Source: Actinomycetota bacterium
GTDB lineage: Bacteria; Actinomycetota; Acidimicrobiia; Acidimicrobiales; Iamiaceae
Direction: 5' to 3'
Assembly (NCBI GenBank): GCA_016185275.1
Contig: JACPNX010000044.1
Span: 62,001-126,000 of the forward strand
Length of the DNA: 64,000 nucleotides
Made by a program: the position numbers and the translations under genes. This document shows positions 16,509-24,658 of this stretch, one piece after another; position 1 is the stretch's first letter; each line of letters opens with the position of its first letter. A model generated the notes under the pieces. The model was given only the letters and a program-made list of their open reading frames with translations, was not told where the DNA came from and did not search any database.

Positions 16509-18485
16509 ATGACCGACGTCGACGCCGCCCGGCCCGGCCGTGACCAGGCCGCGTTCGCGACTCTTGTCGACTTCCTCCGCGAGGAGCGCTCGTTCGAGTT
16601 CACCGGATACAAGCCCCGCACGCTCATGCGGCGCGTCGACCGCCGGCTCGACGAGCTCGGGATCGACAGCTACGAGAGCTACACCGACCACCTCCAGCTC
16701 AACCCGGACGAGTTCGCGGCCCTGCTCGAGTCGCTGCTCATCAACGTGACCGGGTTCTTCCGGGACGAGCCCGTCTGGCGCACGCTCGACGAGCGCTGCA
16801 TCCCGGCACTGCTGGCCGCCAAGGGCGACGGCGAGCCCGTGCGGGTCTGGGTGGCCGGGTGCGCCTCGGGCGAAGAGGCCTACTCCGCAGCGATGCTGCT
16901 GGCCGAGCACCTCGGCGACGAGGCCGCCGCCCGCCTGAAGATCTACGCCACCGACGTGGACCACGCGGCGCTGGACGAGGCGCGTCGGGGCTGGTTCCCG
17001 GCGTCGGCGGTCGAGTCGGTCGGCGAGGATCGGCGGTCGCGGTGGTTCGCTCCCCACGACGGCGGCTACTCCTTCGACGCCGACCTGCGCCGGCGGATCG
17101 TCTTCGGCCGCCACGACCTGCTGCGCGACGCGCCGATCTCGCGGGTCGACCTGCTGCTGTGCCGCAACGTCCTCATGTACTTCAACGCCGAGGCGCAGGC
17201 CGGGCTGGTCAACCGGTTCCACTTCGCCCTCGCCGACGCCGGGTATCTGGTCCTCGGCAAGGCCGAGATGCTCCTCGCACACGGCCACCTGTTCGCCCCC
17301 CTCGACCCCCGGACCCGGATCTTCGTGAAGCAGGCCGACTCACCACGCCGGGACCGCCACGGCGACCTCGGTGACCCCGGGGCAGCCGCCCTGGTGGTCG
17401 TCGCCGACCCGGCTCACGCGCCGGGCTCGCCGGGCGGTTTCGCGGCTGGCGGCGCCGCGTCGCTCGCCGTCCGAGCGGTCGAGGCGTCGGCGCAGCCCCA
17501 GATCCTCCTCGACGCCCACGGGCGGGTGGCGGTGGTCAACGCCGCGGCGCGCGATGCGTTCGACCTCACCGACGGCGCCGTCGGCCAGCCGTTCTCCGAC
17601 CTCGCGGTGTCCTACCGACCGCTCGAGCTGCGCTCGGCGATCGAGGAGGCCCGCCGCACCGGACGCGCTGTCGGCCGCCGCAGCGGCGACGACATCGGGG
17701 GCGACGACGCCGGCCGGATCTTCGACGTCGAAGTGGTTCCTCTCGACCTCTCCCGTCGGACCGACGCGCAGGACTCCGACCGCTCTGCCGCGAGCGCCCT
17801 CGGCTTCCTGTTGGCCTTCGCCGACGTCACCGCGCTCCACCGCAGCGAGGCCCGGCTGGCCGTCGTCGACGGGGAGCTGCACGCGGCCTACGAGCAGCTC
17901 CAAGCGGCCAACGAGGAGCTGACCACGGCCAACGAGGAGCTCCACGCCACGATCGAGGAGCTCGAGACCACGAACGAGGAGCTCCAGTCCACCAACGAGG
18001 AGCTGGAGACGATGAACGATGAGCTGAGTGCCACGAACCTGGAGCTCAGCGCCATCAACGACGAGCTCCAGGACCGTGGTGCGCAGGTCGACGAGCTGAA
18101 CGCGTTCCTCGGCTCCGTGCTGGACGTGATGGACGCCGCGGTCGTCGTGGTGGACCGCGACCTTCGCATCCGGGCCTGGAACCGTCGCTGCACCGAGCTC
18201 TGGGACGTCGCTGCCGCGGCGGTGACCGGTCGCCCGCTGGTCGGCCTCGACATCGGCCTGCCGGTCGGCGAGATCGCCGACCGCGCGCGGGCGGTGCTCG
18301 GCGGCTCGTCGACCAGCCCGGAGCTGGAGATCGCCGGCGAGGACCGGCGGGGTCACAGCCCCCGCTACCTGGTCCGCTTCACCGGTCTCCAGCACCGCGA
18401 CGGACGCCCGGCCGGAGTGGTCGTGGTGCTCTCCGTCGTCTCCGAACCGGCCAAACCCCGCGCTGGTCGCTCGGCGGGGCGCTGA
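16509..18485 (+). CDS. CheR-type methyltransferase with long coiled coil and PAS domains (658 aa)
   Basis: Residues about 10-275 form a CheR domain: an N-terminal helical part, the SAM-binding GCASGEEAYSAAMLL and the LLCRNVLMYF motif. A PAS-like domain follows (about 315-445). Next comes a heptad coiled coil in which E-E-L-x-T-x-N repeats eight or more times (about 455-525), and then a second PAS domain (about 530-650). This is the CheR-PAS arrangement found in CheB/CheR hybrid sensors, but no CheB, histidine kinase or receiver domain is present, and no chemoreceptor or flagellar genes lie nearby. It probably signals in a non-chemotaxis pathway, perhaps with the neighbouring sigma factor (inference). 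ATG 16509 follows a GAAGGACC site. Confidence 0.85.
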   Translation: MTDVDAARPGRDQAAFATLVDFLREERSFEFTGYKPRTLMRRVDRRLDELGIDSYESYTDHLQLNPDEFAALLESLLINVTGFFRDEPVWRTLDERCIPALLAAKGDGEPVRVWVAGCASGEEAYSAAMLLAEHLGDEAAARLKIYATDVDHAALDEARRGWFPASAVESVGEDRRSRWFAPHDGGYSFDADLRRRIVFGRHDLLRDAPISRVDLLLCRNVLMYFNAEAQAGLVNRFHFALADAGYLVLGKAEMLLAHGHLFAPLDPRTRIFVKQADSPRRDRHGDLGDPGAAALVVVADPAHAPGSPGGFAAGGAASLAVRAVEASAQPQILLDAHGRVAVVNAAARDAFDLTDGAVGQPFSDLAVSYRPLELRSAIEEARRTGRAVGRRSGDDIGGDDAGRIFDVEVVPLDLSRRTDAQDSDRSAASALGFLLAFADVTALHRSEARLAVVDGELHAAYEQLQAANEELTTANEELHATIEELETTNEELQSTNEELETMNDELSATNLELSAINDELQDRGAQVDELNAFLGSVLDVMDAAVVVVDRDLRIRAWNRRCTELWDVAAAAVTGRPLVGLDIGLPVGEIADRARAVLGGSSTSPELEIAGEDRRGHSPRYLVRFTGLQHRDGRPAGVVVVLSVVSEPAKPRAGRSAGR

Positions 18486-18539
18486 CCGCCCGCGCGCCCG
18501 AGCGCGGCGGCCGCCCGTCCGGCGCGGCCGGCCGGCCCG

Positions 18540-19520
18540 TCAGGTGTTCGGCATGCGGCCGCGCAGGCGGCGCAGGGCCGAGCTGAGCCAGCGCGACACC
18601 TGCATCTGGCTCACGCCGTAGCGGGCGGCGATCTGGGTCTGCGACAGCTCGTCGAAGAAGTAGAGCCGCAAGAGGTCCCGGTCGCGTTCGTCCAGCTCGC
18701 TGAGCGCCTGGCGGAGCGCGACCCGGTCTTCGGCGCGACGCATTCCGGGATCGCTGGCGCCGAGAACGTCGAGCTGCGAGCGGGCCTCGTCGATCGGCGC
18801 GTCGAGCGAGGTGACGGCCCGGGCGTGGGTGGCGTCGTTCGCCTCGAGCAGCTGCTCCACGGTGACCCCGATGGCTTCGGCCACCTCGGGCACCGTGGGT
18901 TGGCGGCCCAGTTCCATGGCCAGCCGATCGGCGGCCGCGCGTGCCGGCCCGGCGATCTCGTGGATCCGGCGAGGTACCCGCACGGCCCACCCGACGTCGC
19001 GGTAGTGGCGCTTGAGGGCGCCGACGATGGTCGGCGTCGCGAACGCCGGGAACGGCAGGCGACGGTCGGGGTCGAAGCGGTCGAGAGCCAGCAGCAGCGC
19101 CTCCATCGCCACCTGCGCGAGGTCCTCGGCGGGTTCGAGGTCGCGCTGGAACCGGCGGGCCAGCGCCAGCGCGTAGGCGCGGTACTCGTCGACGAGCACG
19201 GCGCGGTCCTGCACGCAGCGTGTGCGGGCGTAGCGGACATGCAGGAGCCAGACCGCGGGGTCGACCGATCGGGAACCGTCCGAGCCGGCCGGAGGAATCG
19301 AGCGCAGCGCATGGAACCGGTCGACCTGGGTCGTGCAGCCGTCCATGGCCCGGCGGACCTGCGTGGCCCGCCGCCGCAGGTCGCGTCGGGCGCGTCGGTT
19401 GGCGTTGCGCAACCGGGCCGCGTCCTCGATGGCGCCGTGCGCCTCCTTGGCCAGCGTGGTGGCTCGGGCCACCTCGCGCCGGACGGGCTCGCAGATGGGG
19501 GAGACGGTGGTGACCGGCAT
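18540..19520 (-). CDS. RNA polymerase sigma factor, SigB/F/G type (326 aa)
   Basis: After an extra 90-residue N-terminal segment rich in Arg and Ala, the protein has sigma-70 region 2 (YRAYALALARRFQRDLEPAEDLAQVAMEALLLALDRFD), region 3 (RVPRRIHEI... and LGRQPTVPEVAEAIG) and region 4 with the helix-turn-helix LSQTQIAARYGVSQMQVSRWL. This is the group 3 architecture of stress or sporulation sigma factors regulated by partner switching. The start ATG 19520 has a strong GGAAGGAGG site. It is divergent from a STAS protein (139-bp spacer), which fits such a switch, although no anti-sigma kinase is encoded here. Confidence 0.9.
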   Translation of the reverse strand: MPVTTVSPICEPVRREVARATTLAKEAHGAIEDAARLRNANRRARRDLRRRATQVRRAMDGCTTQVDRFHALRSIPPAGSDGSRSVDPAVWLLHVRYARTRCVQDRAVLVDEYRAYALALARRFQRDLEPAEDLAQVAMEALLLALDRFDPDRRLPFPAFATPTIVGALKRHYRDVGWAVRVPRRIHEIAGPARAAADRLAMELGRQPTVPEVAEAIGVTVEQLLEANDATHARAVTSLDAPIDEARSQLDVLGASDPGMRRAEDRVALRQALSELDERDRDLLRLYFFDELSQTQIAARYGVSQMQVSRWLSSALRRLRGRMPNT

Positions 19521-19658
19521 CACGCCCCTCCTTCCCGCTCCGGCTCCGTCGTGCCACCCGACTGTCCGCCGGGGCCGGGGCGCGCCTCGGCCGGCCGTCG
19601 CAGAGCCAGGTCCGCCACCGGCTCGGTTGGTCGCCCAAGCCGCGGGTATTGGCCGCGC

Positions 19659-20084
19659 ATGAGCACCCCGGCGGGGCGACGATGGGGCGACGGCGACGCC
19701 GGTGGCGACGGTGCGGACGCCAACGCTGGAGCCAGTGAGGGGGCGCTCTCCGTGCAGGTCCACTGGGACGACAGCCGGCCGGGTTGGCCGGTGGTGGAGC
19801 TGGCCGGTTCCTGTCGCGCCGAGGCGTCGAGCGGCCTGACCGACGTCCTGTTCGACCTCGTGGTGAACGGCTGCGCCGAGATCGTCCTCGACGTCCGCCG
19901 CCTCACGGTGCTGGACCCGGTCGCGGGGCGGGTGCTGGTCACGACGGCACGGTTCCTGAGCCACGTGGGTGGCCGGCTCGTCGTGTGCGACCCCAACCAG
20001 GTCGTGCGCCGGGCGCTCGAACCCGATCCCGATCGGATCCGCGAGGTGGACATCGTGCCGGGCTCGCGGCCCCGGTACTGGTAG
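19659..20084 (+). CDS. STAS-like protein lacking the phosphorylatable serine (141 aa)
   Basis: A Gly/Asp/Ala-rich N-terminus of about 32 residues precedes a STAS-like fold (VVELAGSCRAEASSGL to the end). The strand and loop that carry DSSG in anti-sigma antagonists read LTVLDPVAGRVLV, so the usual phospho-acceptor Ser is replaced by Pro. It may be a regulator locked in one state, or it may bind a ligand instead. Its position divergent from the SigF-like gene suggests it belongs to that switch. A strong double hairpin follows 39 bp downstream. Confidence 0.7.
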   Translation: MSTPAGRRWGDGDAGGDGADANAGASEGALSVQVHWDDSRPGWPVVELAGSCRAEASSGLTDVLFDLVVNGCAEIVLDVRRLTVLDPVAGRVLVTTARFLSHVGGRLVVCDPNQVVRRALEPDPDRIREVDIVPGSRPRYW

Positions 20085-20122
20085 TCGGGACCGTCGGCCC
20101 GCACGACCGCCGGCCCGACGCA

Positions 20123-20180
20123 GCGCCCGGGGTGGATCCCGGGCGCGAAGGAGCGCCGGCCGAGGCCGGCGCTCCTTCGC
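20123..20180 (+). terminator. Two consecutive hairpins downstream of the STAS-like gene
   Basis: The first hairpin has 9-bp perfect arms at 20123-20131 and 20138-20146 with a 6-nt loop. The second has 16-bp perfect arms at 20145-20160 and 20165-20180 with a CGAG tetraloop. They share two bases, so they are partly exclusive. They lie between the STAS-like gene (+) and the stop of the small membrane gene (-) at 20229. There is no T tract, which is usual for high-GC actinobacterial terminators. A bidirectional terminator is likely. Confidence 0.75.
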
Positions 20181-20228
20181 AGCCTTGATCAGGTCAGGGC
20201 GCCCCGTTGCGCCCGACCGGCGGGCGAC

Positions 20229-20384
20229 TCAGATGCCGACGCCCCGTCCGCGGTAGCCGCTCAGTGCGGCCAAGATGAGGCCGACCACACCGACGACCGC
20301 GACGATGAAGCCGATGGTCGGGTCGAGGAAGGCTACGATCAACAGGCCGGCGACGATGACGACGAGTGCTGCGCCGATGGTCAC
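20229..20384 (-). CDS. Small two-helix membrane protein (51 aa)
   Basis: A GTG start at 20384 is preceded by AGAGGAGAT at ideal spacing, and the frame encodes a 51-residue hydrophobic protein. It starts MTIGAALVVIVAGLL, has a central DPT turn and a second Val/Leu-rich helix, and ends in a basic GYRGRGVGI tail. Small proteins of this kind are common next to stress sigma genes in actinobacteria. The function is unknown. The clear ribosome binding site, the sharp stop and the flanking terminator support a real gene. Confidence 0.65.
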   Translation of the reverse strand: MTIGAALVVIVAGLLIVAFLDPTIGFIVAVVGVVGLILAALSGYRGRGVGI

Positions 20385-20477
20385 GGTGGGGATCTCCTCT
20401 GTGGGGGACAGGTCGCTCGTATCCCCCGGGGGGCTCCGGCGACACTGGCGGCACCCCTACCCCCGCGCCGGTTCGGC

Positions 20478-21662
20478 ATGCCGGGGCCCAACGCGGCGGC
20501 AGAGGCGATGAGAAGCACGGGCTCGCCACGCGGCGGGGAGCGCCACGACGTCCGGGTCGTGTGTGCCCCGGGCCTCGAGCGCGTCGTTGTCTCGGAGCTG
20601 GCCGCCCTCGGTCTGGCGGCGCGCCGCCCGGGCCAGGGCGTGGTCCCCGTGCAGATGTCGACGCGGGAGCTGTACCTGGCGACGGCGTCGCTGAGGTCGG
20701 CGGCACGGGTCCTCGTGAGCGCGGCCCGCTTCCGGGCCGCAACGTTCGCGGAGCTCGAGCGGGGGGCCGCCGAGGTTCCGTGGGGCGACTGGCTCCGGCC
20801 CGGTCAGCCGGTGCGTTGGAGGGTCACGTCCCATCGCGCACCGCTGTTCCACACCGGCGCGGTCGCCGAGCGCCTTGCCGCCGTCGTGGGTTCGGGTCCG
20901 GCCGAGCCAGGTGCAACGGACGTCCAGTCGGTCGTGGTGCGCATCGTCGGGGCCGACGCGGTCGTGCGCGTCGACGCGGCGGGCGCCCCGTTGCACCAGC
21001 GCGGCTGGCGGCTCCGGCCGGCACAGGCGCCGCTGCGCGAGACGCTCGCCGCCGCCGCCCTGCTGGCATCCGGATGGCGCACCGACGAGCCGCTGGTCGA
21101 TCCGTTCTGCGGCTCGGGCACGATCGCCATCGAGGCCGCCCTCATGGCTCGCCGCGCCGCGCCAGGTCTGCAGCGCGGCTTCGCCTTCCAGGGCTGGCCG
21201 TCGTTCGCACCGGGCACGTGGGCGTCGGTGCGGGAGGCGCTGCGCGGCGCGCTCCGGGTCGACGGGCCCTCACCGACCATCGTGGCCACGGATCGGGACC
21301 GGGCGGCGATCGACGCCACCCGCGCCAACGCCGAGCGGGCCGGCGTGGCCGGTGATATCGAGGTGCGGCGGTCTTCGCTGTCGGCGCTCGTGGATCCGGC
21401 TCCCGGCCGGACCGGTTGGCTCCTCACCAACCCGCCGTGGGGCGGCCGCCTCGGTGGCGCCGGCGACCTTCGCGACCTCTACGCCGCGCTGGGCACGGTG
21501 GCGGGCACCCGCCTGCCCGGCTGGGGCGTCGCCCTGATAGCGGCCGACCCACGGCTGGCGGGCCACACTCACTTGGGGTTGGAGCCCCGGCTGCGGACCC
21601 GATCAGGCGGCGCTCTGGTGCACCTGCTCGTCCGCGAAGCGGTCGGCCGCTCAGGTGGGTGA
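20478..21662 (+). CDS. THUMP-domain RNA methyltransferase, RlmL/TrmN-like (394 aa)
   Basis: Residues about 20-190 match a THUMP-type RNA-binding region followed by the hinge HQRGWRLRPAQAPLRETLAAA, which is typical of RlmL and Trm14/TrmN. The Rossmann methyltransferase domain has the SAM loop DPFCGSGTIAIEAALMA (about 222-238), ATDRD for motif II and the catalytic TNPPWGGRLG motif IV. The protein probably makes an N2-methylguanosine in rRNA or tRNA. An in-frame ATG at 20508 is an alternative start. Its 3' end overlaps the convergent rhodanese pseudogene by 12 bp. Confidence 0.85.
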   Translation: MPGPNAAAEAMRSTGSPRGGERHDVRVVCAPGLERVVVSELAALGLAARRPGQGVVPVQMSTRELYLATASLRSAARVLVSAARFRAATFAELERGAAEVPWGDWLRPGQPVRWRVTSHRAPLFHTGAVAERLAAVVGSGPAEPGATDVQSVVVRIVGADAVVRVDAAGAPLHQRGWRLRPAQAPLRETLAAAALLASGWRTDEPLVDPFCGSGTIAIEAALMARRAAPGLQRGFAFQGWPSFAPGTWASVREALRGALRVDGPSPTIVATDRDRAAIDATRANAERAGVAGDIEVRRSSLSALVDPAPGRTGWLLTNPPWGGRLGGAGDLRDLYAALGTVAGTRLPGWGVALIAADPRLAGHTHLGLEPRLRTRSGGALVHLLVREAVGRSGG

Positions 21663-22093
21663 CGCCGGCGGCACGATGCCCGGCCCGGCGCAATCGGCCG
21701 CGCGCACCACGGGCAGCCCTGCAGCCGCCCAGGCCTGGAACCCTCCGACCAGATCCGTGGCCCGGTGCAGACCGATGTCGTGCAAGGAGACCGCGGCGAG
21801 GCTCGATGCATATCCCTCGTGGCACACGATGATCCACTCGACGTCCGGGCCGGTGGCGTCGGGGAGGCGGGCGGGCTCGTCGGGTCGAGCCTCCACTCGA
21901 GCCGGTTGCGCTCCACGACGAGCGCACCCGGTATGGCGCCGTGCGCCTCGGCGCGACGCTCGAACCACCGGTGCGAGGTCTGGGCCCCGCCGCGGTGGAT
22001 CCAGGCGGACGGGCGCTCGGCGACCGCACGGGCGAGCCGCTCGAGGTCGGCACCGGCGGTCGCCGGGATGACAGACGCGGAGATGACGGCCAT
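21651..22093 (-). pseudogene. Rhodanese-like sulfurtransferase gene broken by a frameshift
   Basis: The N-terminal half (from ATG 22093, through HGAIPGALVVERNRLEWRLD) and the C-terminal half (TGPDVEWIIVCHEGYASSLAA, then GGFQAWAAAGLPV) together make one rhodanese domain, but they lie in different frames. The catalytic Cys is in VCHEGYASS. The switch falls near 21865-21880 in a run of C and G (CCCGCCCGCC on the minus strand). Adding one base there restores S-P-A-R-L-P and joins the halves, so one base appears to be missing. This is either a real inactivation or a sequencing error. The stop at 21651 lies inside the 3' end of the methyltransferase gene. Confidence 0.75.
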
Positions 22094-22161
22094 GGCCGAA
22101 GACCCTGTCCCCGCAGTCCCGACTCAGCGAGTCGGGATTCGCCATCGATCACGCCCATCGG

Positions 22162-24288
22162 TCAGCGCAGCGATTCGGCCACCCGCACGAGGTCGTCACG
22201 AGCAAGGTCGCCCGACACCGTGAAGGCGAGGTCGCCGTCGCTGCCCCACAGCGATGGGCGGGCTCCGAGCTGGCTGACACGCTGCACCACGACGCCTCGG
22301 AACCGGCCCCGCTCGAGCGTGAGACGGTCCCGGCGCACCGTGCGGCCGCGTCGGTCGAACGGATCGGGCCACGGCGTTCCGGCGGCCACGGGGGACCGGC
22401 GGAGGGACAGGACCACCGCTTGGAGGCCACGCGCGTAGCGGAGAGACACCACGCCGCCCCGGTTGCTGACGGCGGCTCGGTCGAGCTCGTAGCCGGCCGG
22501 GAGCCAGGCGGGACGGGGCGGCTCGTACCCGATGGCGCTCTCGACGCCGACCACCTCGGCGGGCCGGAAGCCCTCGTCCACGGTGCGCAGCGAGGCGCCG
22601 GCGCCGTCGACCCTGAAGGGCCCGGCCACCGCGCGATCGAAGCTGGCACCGTCGAAGCGCAGCTCGCGCACCAGGCGGCTCCCGGCGAGGAACCTCAGGC
22701 GCAGAGGCACGAGCGCCCCCTCGTCGACGCTGAGCTCCACCCGGTCGGGATCGCCACGTCCGCCCCGGTCGGGCAAGGGGCCGCGGAGCGTCCACGCCGG
22801 GCGACCCGCGACCCGCCCGCGCTGGCCCGCTTCGTCCCGCACCTGCACCAGTGCCCGGATGGCCAGACCGAGGTCGTCGTCGGGGAGCGCGACGTCGCCC
22901 GGCCCGGGATCGGGGGAGCCGGTGGCCAGACCGCGCTGCTCGAGCACCTCGGGTGGACGGCCGGGGGTGGACCGCCGACTCCACCGGACGTTCGCGGCCG
23001 CGTCGTAGGCGACCGCGCGGGGGCCGGCCAGCACGTAGGACCCGTCGCTGCGCTCCGCGAGGAGGTAGGTCTCGTCGACGCGGCGGCCGGAGGGCGTCAC
23101 GTCGACGCGCTCCATGCGAGCCGTGAAGCCGTCGGCCCGGGCGAGCGCATCGTTCACCCGTCCCGCGAGCTCCGCGACGGAGTTGTGCCGGACCGGCGAA
23201 CGGGCCTCGGCCGCGGCGAGAAGGAGCTTCGCCACCCCGGCTGCGACGACGAGGAGGAGCGCGGTGACGGCCAGGGCCCGGCCCGAGGGACGCGGGCGCC
23301 TGGGCGGCGGGCCGCCGCTGCTGGCCAGCGCCGCCACGCGATCGCGGCCGGGGCCGGCAGACCGGCGGGCACCGGTGGCGTCGTCGGGAGGAGGGGCGGC
23401 GCCGAGGGCGGCCACCTGCTCGGGCCGCAGGATCGGCGTGGGGAGCGCGGGACGCTCCCGCTCGGCCAGGAGCCGGGCGCCCAGCCCGGACCAGAAGCCG
23501 GGCGAGTGCTGCGGCGGTGGCAGGACGAGATCGGCCGGCTGGCGGGCGGGGTCGTGCGCGGTGACGGGCCGGTCCGGGCCCCGCTTGGCCGGACGGGTGA
23601 GTGCCTCGGTGAGCGACACCTCGGGCGCCGGTGGTACCGGTGGAACGTCGGGTTCGTGCCCCGGCCCGTGCCCCGGCTCGCGGGCGGGCTCGTGCCCCGG
23701 CCCGTGCCCCGGCTCGCGGGCGGGCTCGCCGGGCGGCCTGCCGGCCGGCCGCTCCTGGGCGGCGGCCAGCGCCCGGCGGGCCCGGGCCAGCAGGTTGCCC
23801 ACCGTCTCGACCGGCGCACCGAGCACCATCGCGACCTCGGGCAGGGGCACGCCGGTCTCGTCGACGAGCACGACGACGGCCCGCTGGTCGGGGGGCAGCG
23901 AGCCGAGGGGACCGGCGTCGGGCGCCGGAGGGACCGGCTCGGTGACCGGCTTGCGCCCCGGGCCGCCCCGCCGGCGTCGCTCGCGCCGGTCGACCTCCTC
24001 CAGCGCGGCGAGGTACACGCGCCGCGCCAGCCACGGCTTGGCCGGGCCGCGCTGGCGCCCGAGTGCCCGGTAGGCCTTCACGTAGGCCTCGGCCAGGACG
24101 TCCTCGGCCCCGTGCCCGTCGAGGAGCCGGTAGACCAGCGTCAGCAACAGCGCGTCGTTGCGCTCGAGGAGCTCGGCGAACGCGGTGTCGTCGCCGGCGC
24201 GGGCGGCGGCGAGCAGGCGATCGTCGGGCGGTGGTGAGCGCCGCGCGCTCGGGTGGCGCCTGGCGTGAGGGTCGGGTCGTGGAGGCAA
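22162..24288 (-). CDS. Sigma-70-like domain fused to membrane helix and RseB/LolA-like outer domain (about 708 aa)
   Basis: The N-terminal part has sigma region 2 (DDRLLAAARAGDDTAFAELL, then DGHGAEDVLAEAYVKAYRAL) and region 4 (LPPDQRAVVVLVDETG, LPEVAMVLGAPVETVGNLLARAR). A Pro/Glu/His-rich linker with a tandem repeat follows, then one membrane helix (ALAVTALLLVVAAGVAKLLL). The outer domain of about 330 residues (ADGFTARMERVDVTPSGR...) resembles RseB/MucB or LolA-type beta domains. The ORF is open upstream to GTG 24621, but the extra residues are Cys-rich and look non-coding. TTG 24288 is the only start codon close to the sigma domain, so the start is uncertain. Known ECF sigma factors with fused C-terminal domains are a precedent. 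Confidence 0.65.
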   Translation of the reverse strand: MPPRPDPHARRHPSARRSPPPDDRLLAAARAGDDTAFAELLERNDALLLTLVYRLLDGHGAEDVLAEAYVKAYRALGRQRGPAKPWLARRVYLAALEEVDRRERRRRGGPGRKPVTEPVPPAPDAGPLGSLPPDQRAVVVLVDETGVPLPEVAMVLGAPVETVGNLLARARRALAAAQERPAGRPPGEPAREPGHGPGHEPAREPGHGPGHEPDVPPVPPAPEVSLTEALTRPAKRGPDRPVTAHDPARQPADLVLPPPQHSPGFWSGLGARLLAERERPALPTPILRPEQVAALGAAPPPDDATGARRSAGPGRDRVAALASSGGPPPRRPRPSGRALAVTALLLVVAAGVAKLLLAAAEARSPVRHNSVAELAGRVNDALARADGFTARMERVDVTPSGRRVDETYLLAERSDGSYVLAGPRAVAYDAAANVRWSRRSTPGRPPEVLEQRGLATGSPDPGPGDVALPDDDLGLAIRALVQVRDEAGQRGRVAGRPAWTLRGPLPDRGGRGDPDRVELSVDEGALVPLRLRFLAGSRLVRELRFDGASFDRAVAGPFRVDGAGASLRTVDEGFRPAEVVGVESAIGYEPPRPAWLPAGYELDRAAVSNRGGVVSLRYARGLQAVVLSLRRSPVAAGTPWPDPFDRRGRTVRRDRLTLERGRFRGVVVQRVSQLGARPSLWGSDGDLAFTVSGDLARDDLVRVAESLR
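23654..23725. repeat. Two perfect 36-bp tandem repeats inside the sigma-fusion gene
   Basis: Units 23654-23689 and 23690-23725 are identical and encode two copies of a 12-residue EPGHGPGHEPAR-type segment in the linker between the sigma-like domain and the membrane helix. A shorter CGTGCCCCGG sub-repeat occurs inside each unit. The repeat keeps frame, so copy-number change would only lengthen the linker. Confidence 0.85.
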
Positions 24289-24658
24289 CGGCTCGGGGAG
24301 GGGGTGGTCGATCGGTCGGGGTCTGGGGGCGGGGCCGGGGAACCGGGTCGCCGCGGTGGCGAACGGCGCGCGTCGGGCGTGGGTGCGGTGGGGGCTCGGC
24401 GGTGGGATCGGGGCGCCGGTGGGATCGGGGCGCCGGAGACGGACGGGACCGGCGGTGTCACCGGCCCAGGGACAGCGGCCCGCCGGATCGGGATCCGGTC
24501 CGCCTCCGCCCTGCCTTCCACAACAGCATGCGGAGGGACCACACTTGCTGTCACATGCGCTCGCCCGCCAACCTCCCACCTTCCTGCGCTCGTGCCGTCC
24601 CTTCGCCGCCGCGCCGCGCACCCGGGCCCGCCGGACGCCCGGCGACGACCAGAGGTCG
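24289..24658. other. Divergent spacer between the sigma-fusion gene and the HExxH gene
   Basis: These 370 bp contain no convincing gene, although the minus frame stays open to 24621. A 17-bp tandem duplication (24403-24419 and 24420-24436, unit TGGGATCGGGGCGCCGG) lies in the middle. Promoters for both divergent genes must be here, but no clear -10 or -35 pair can be picked. Confidence 0.4.

Noticed and set aside
24289-24621. N-terminal extension of the sigma-fusion protein up to GTG 24621
   Set aside because: The added residues are Cys-, Gly- and Arg-rich without homology to sigma factors, and no ribosome binding site precedes that GTG.
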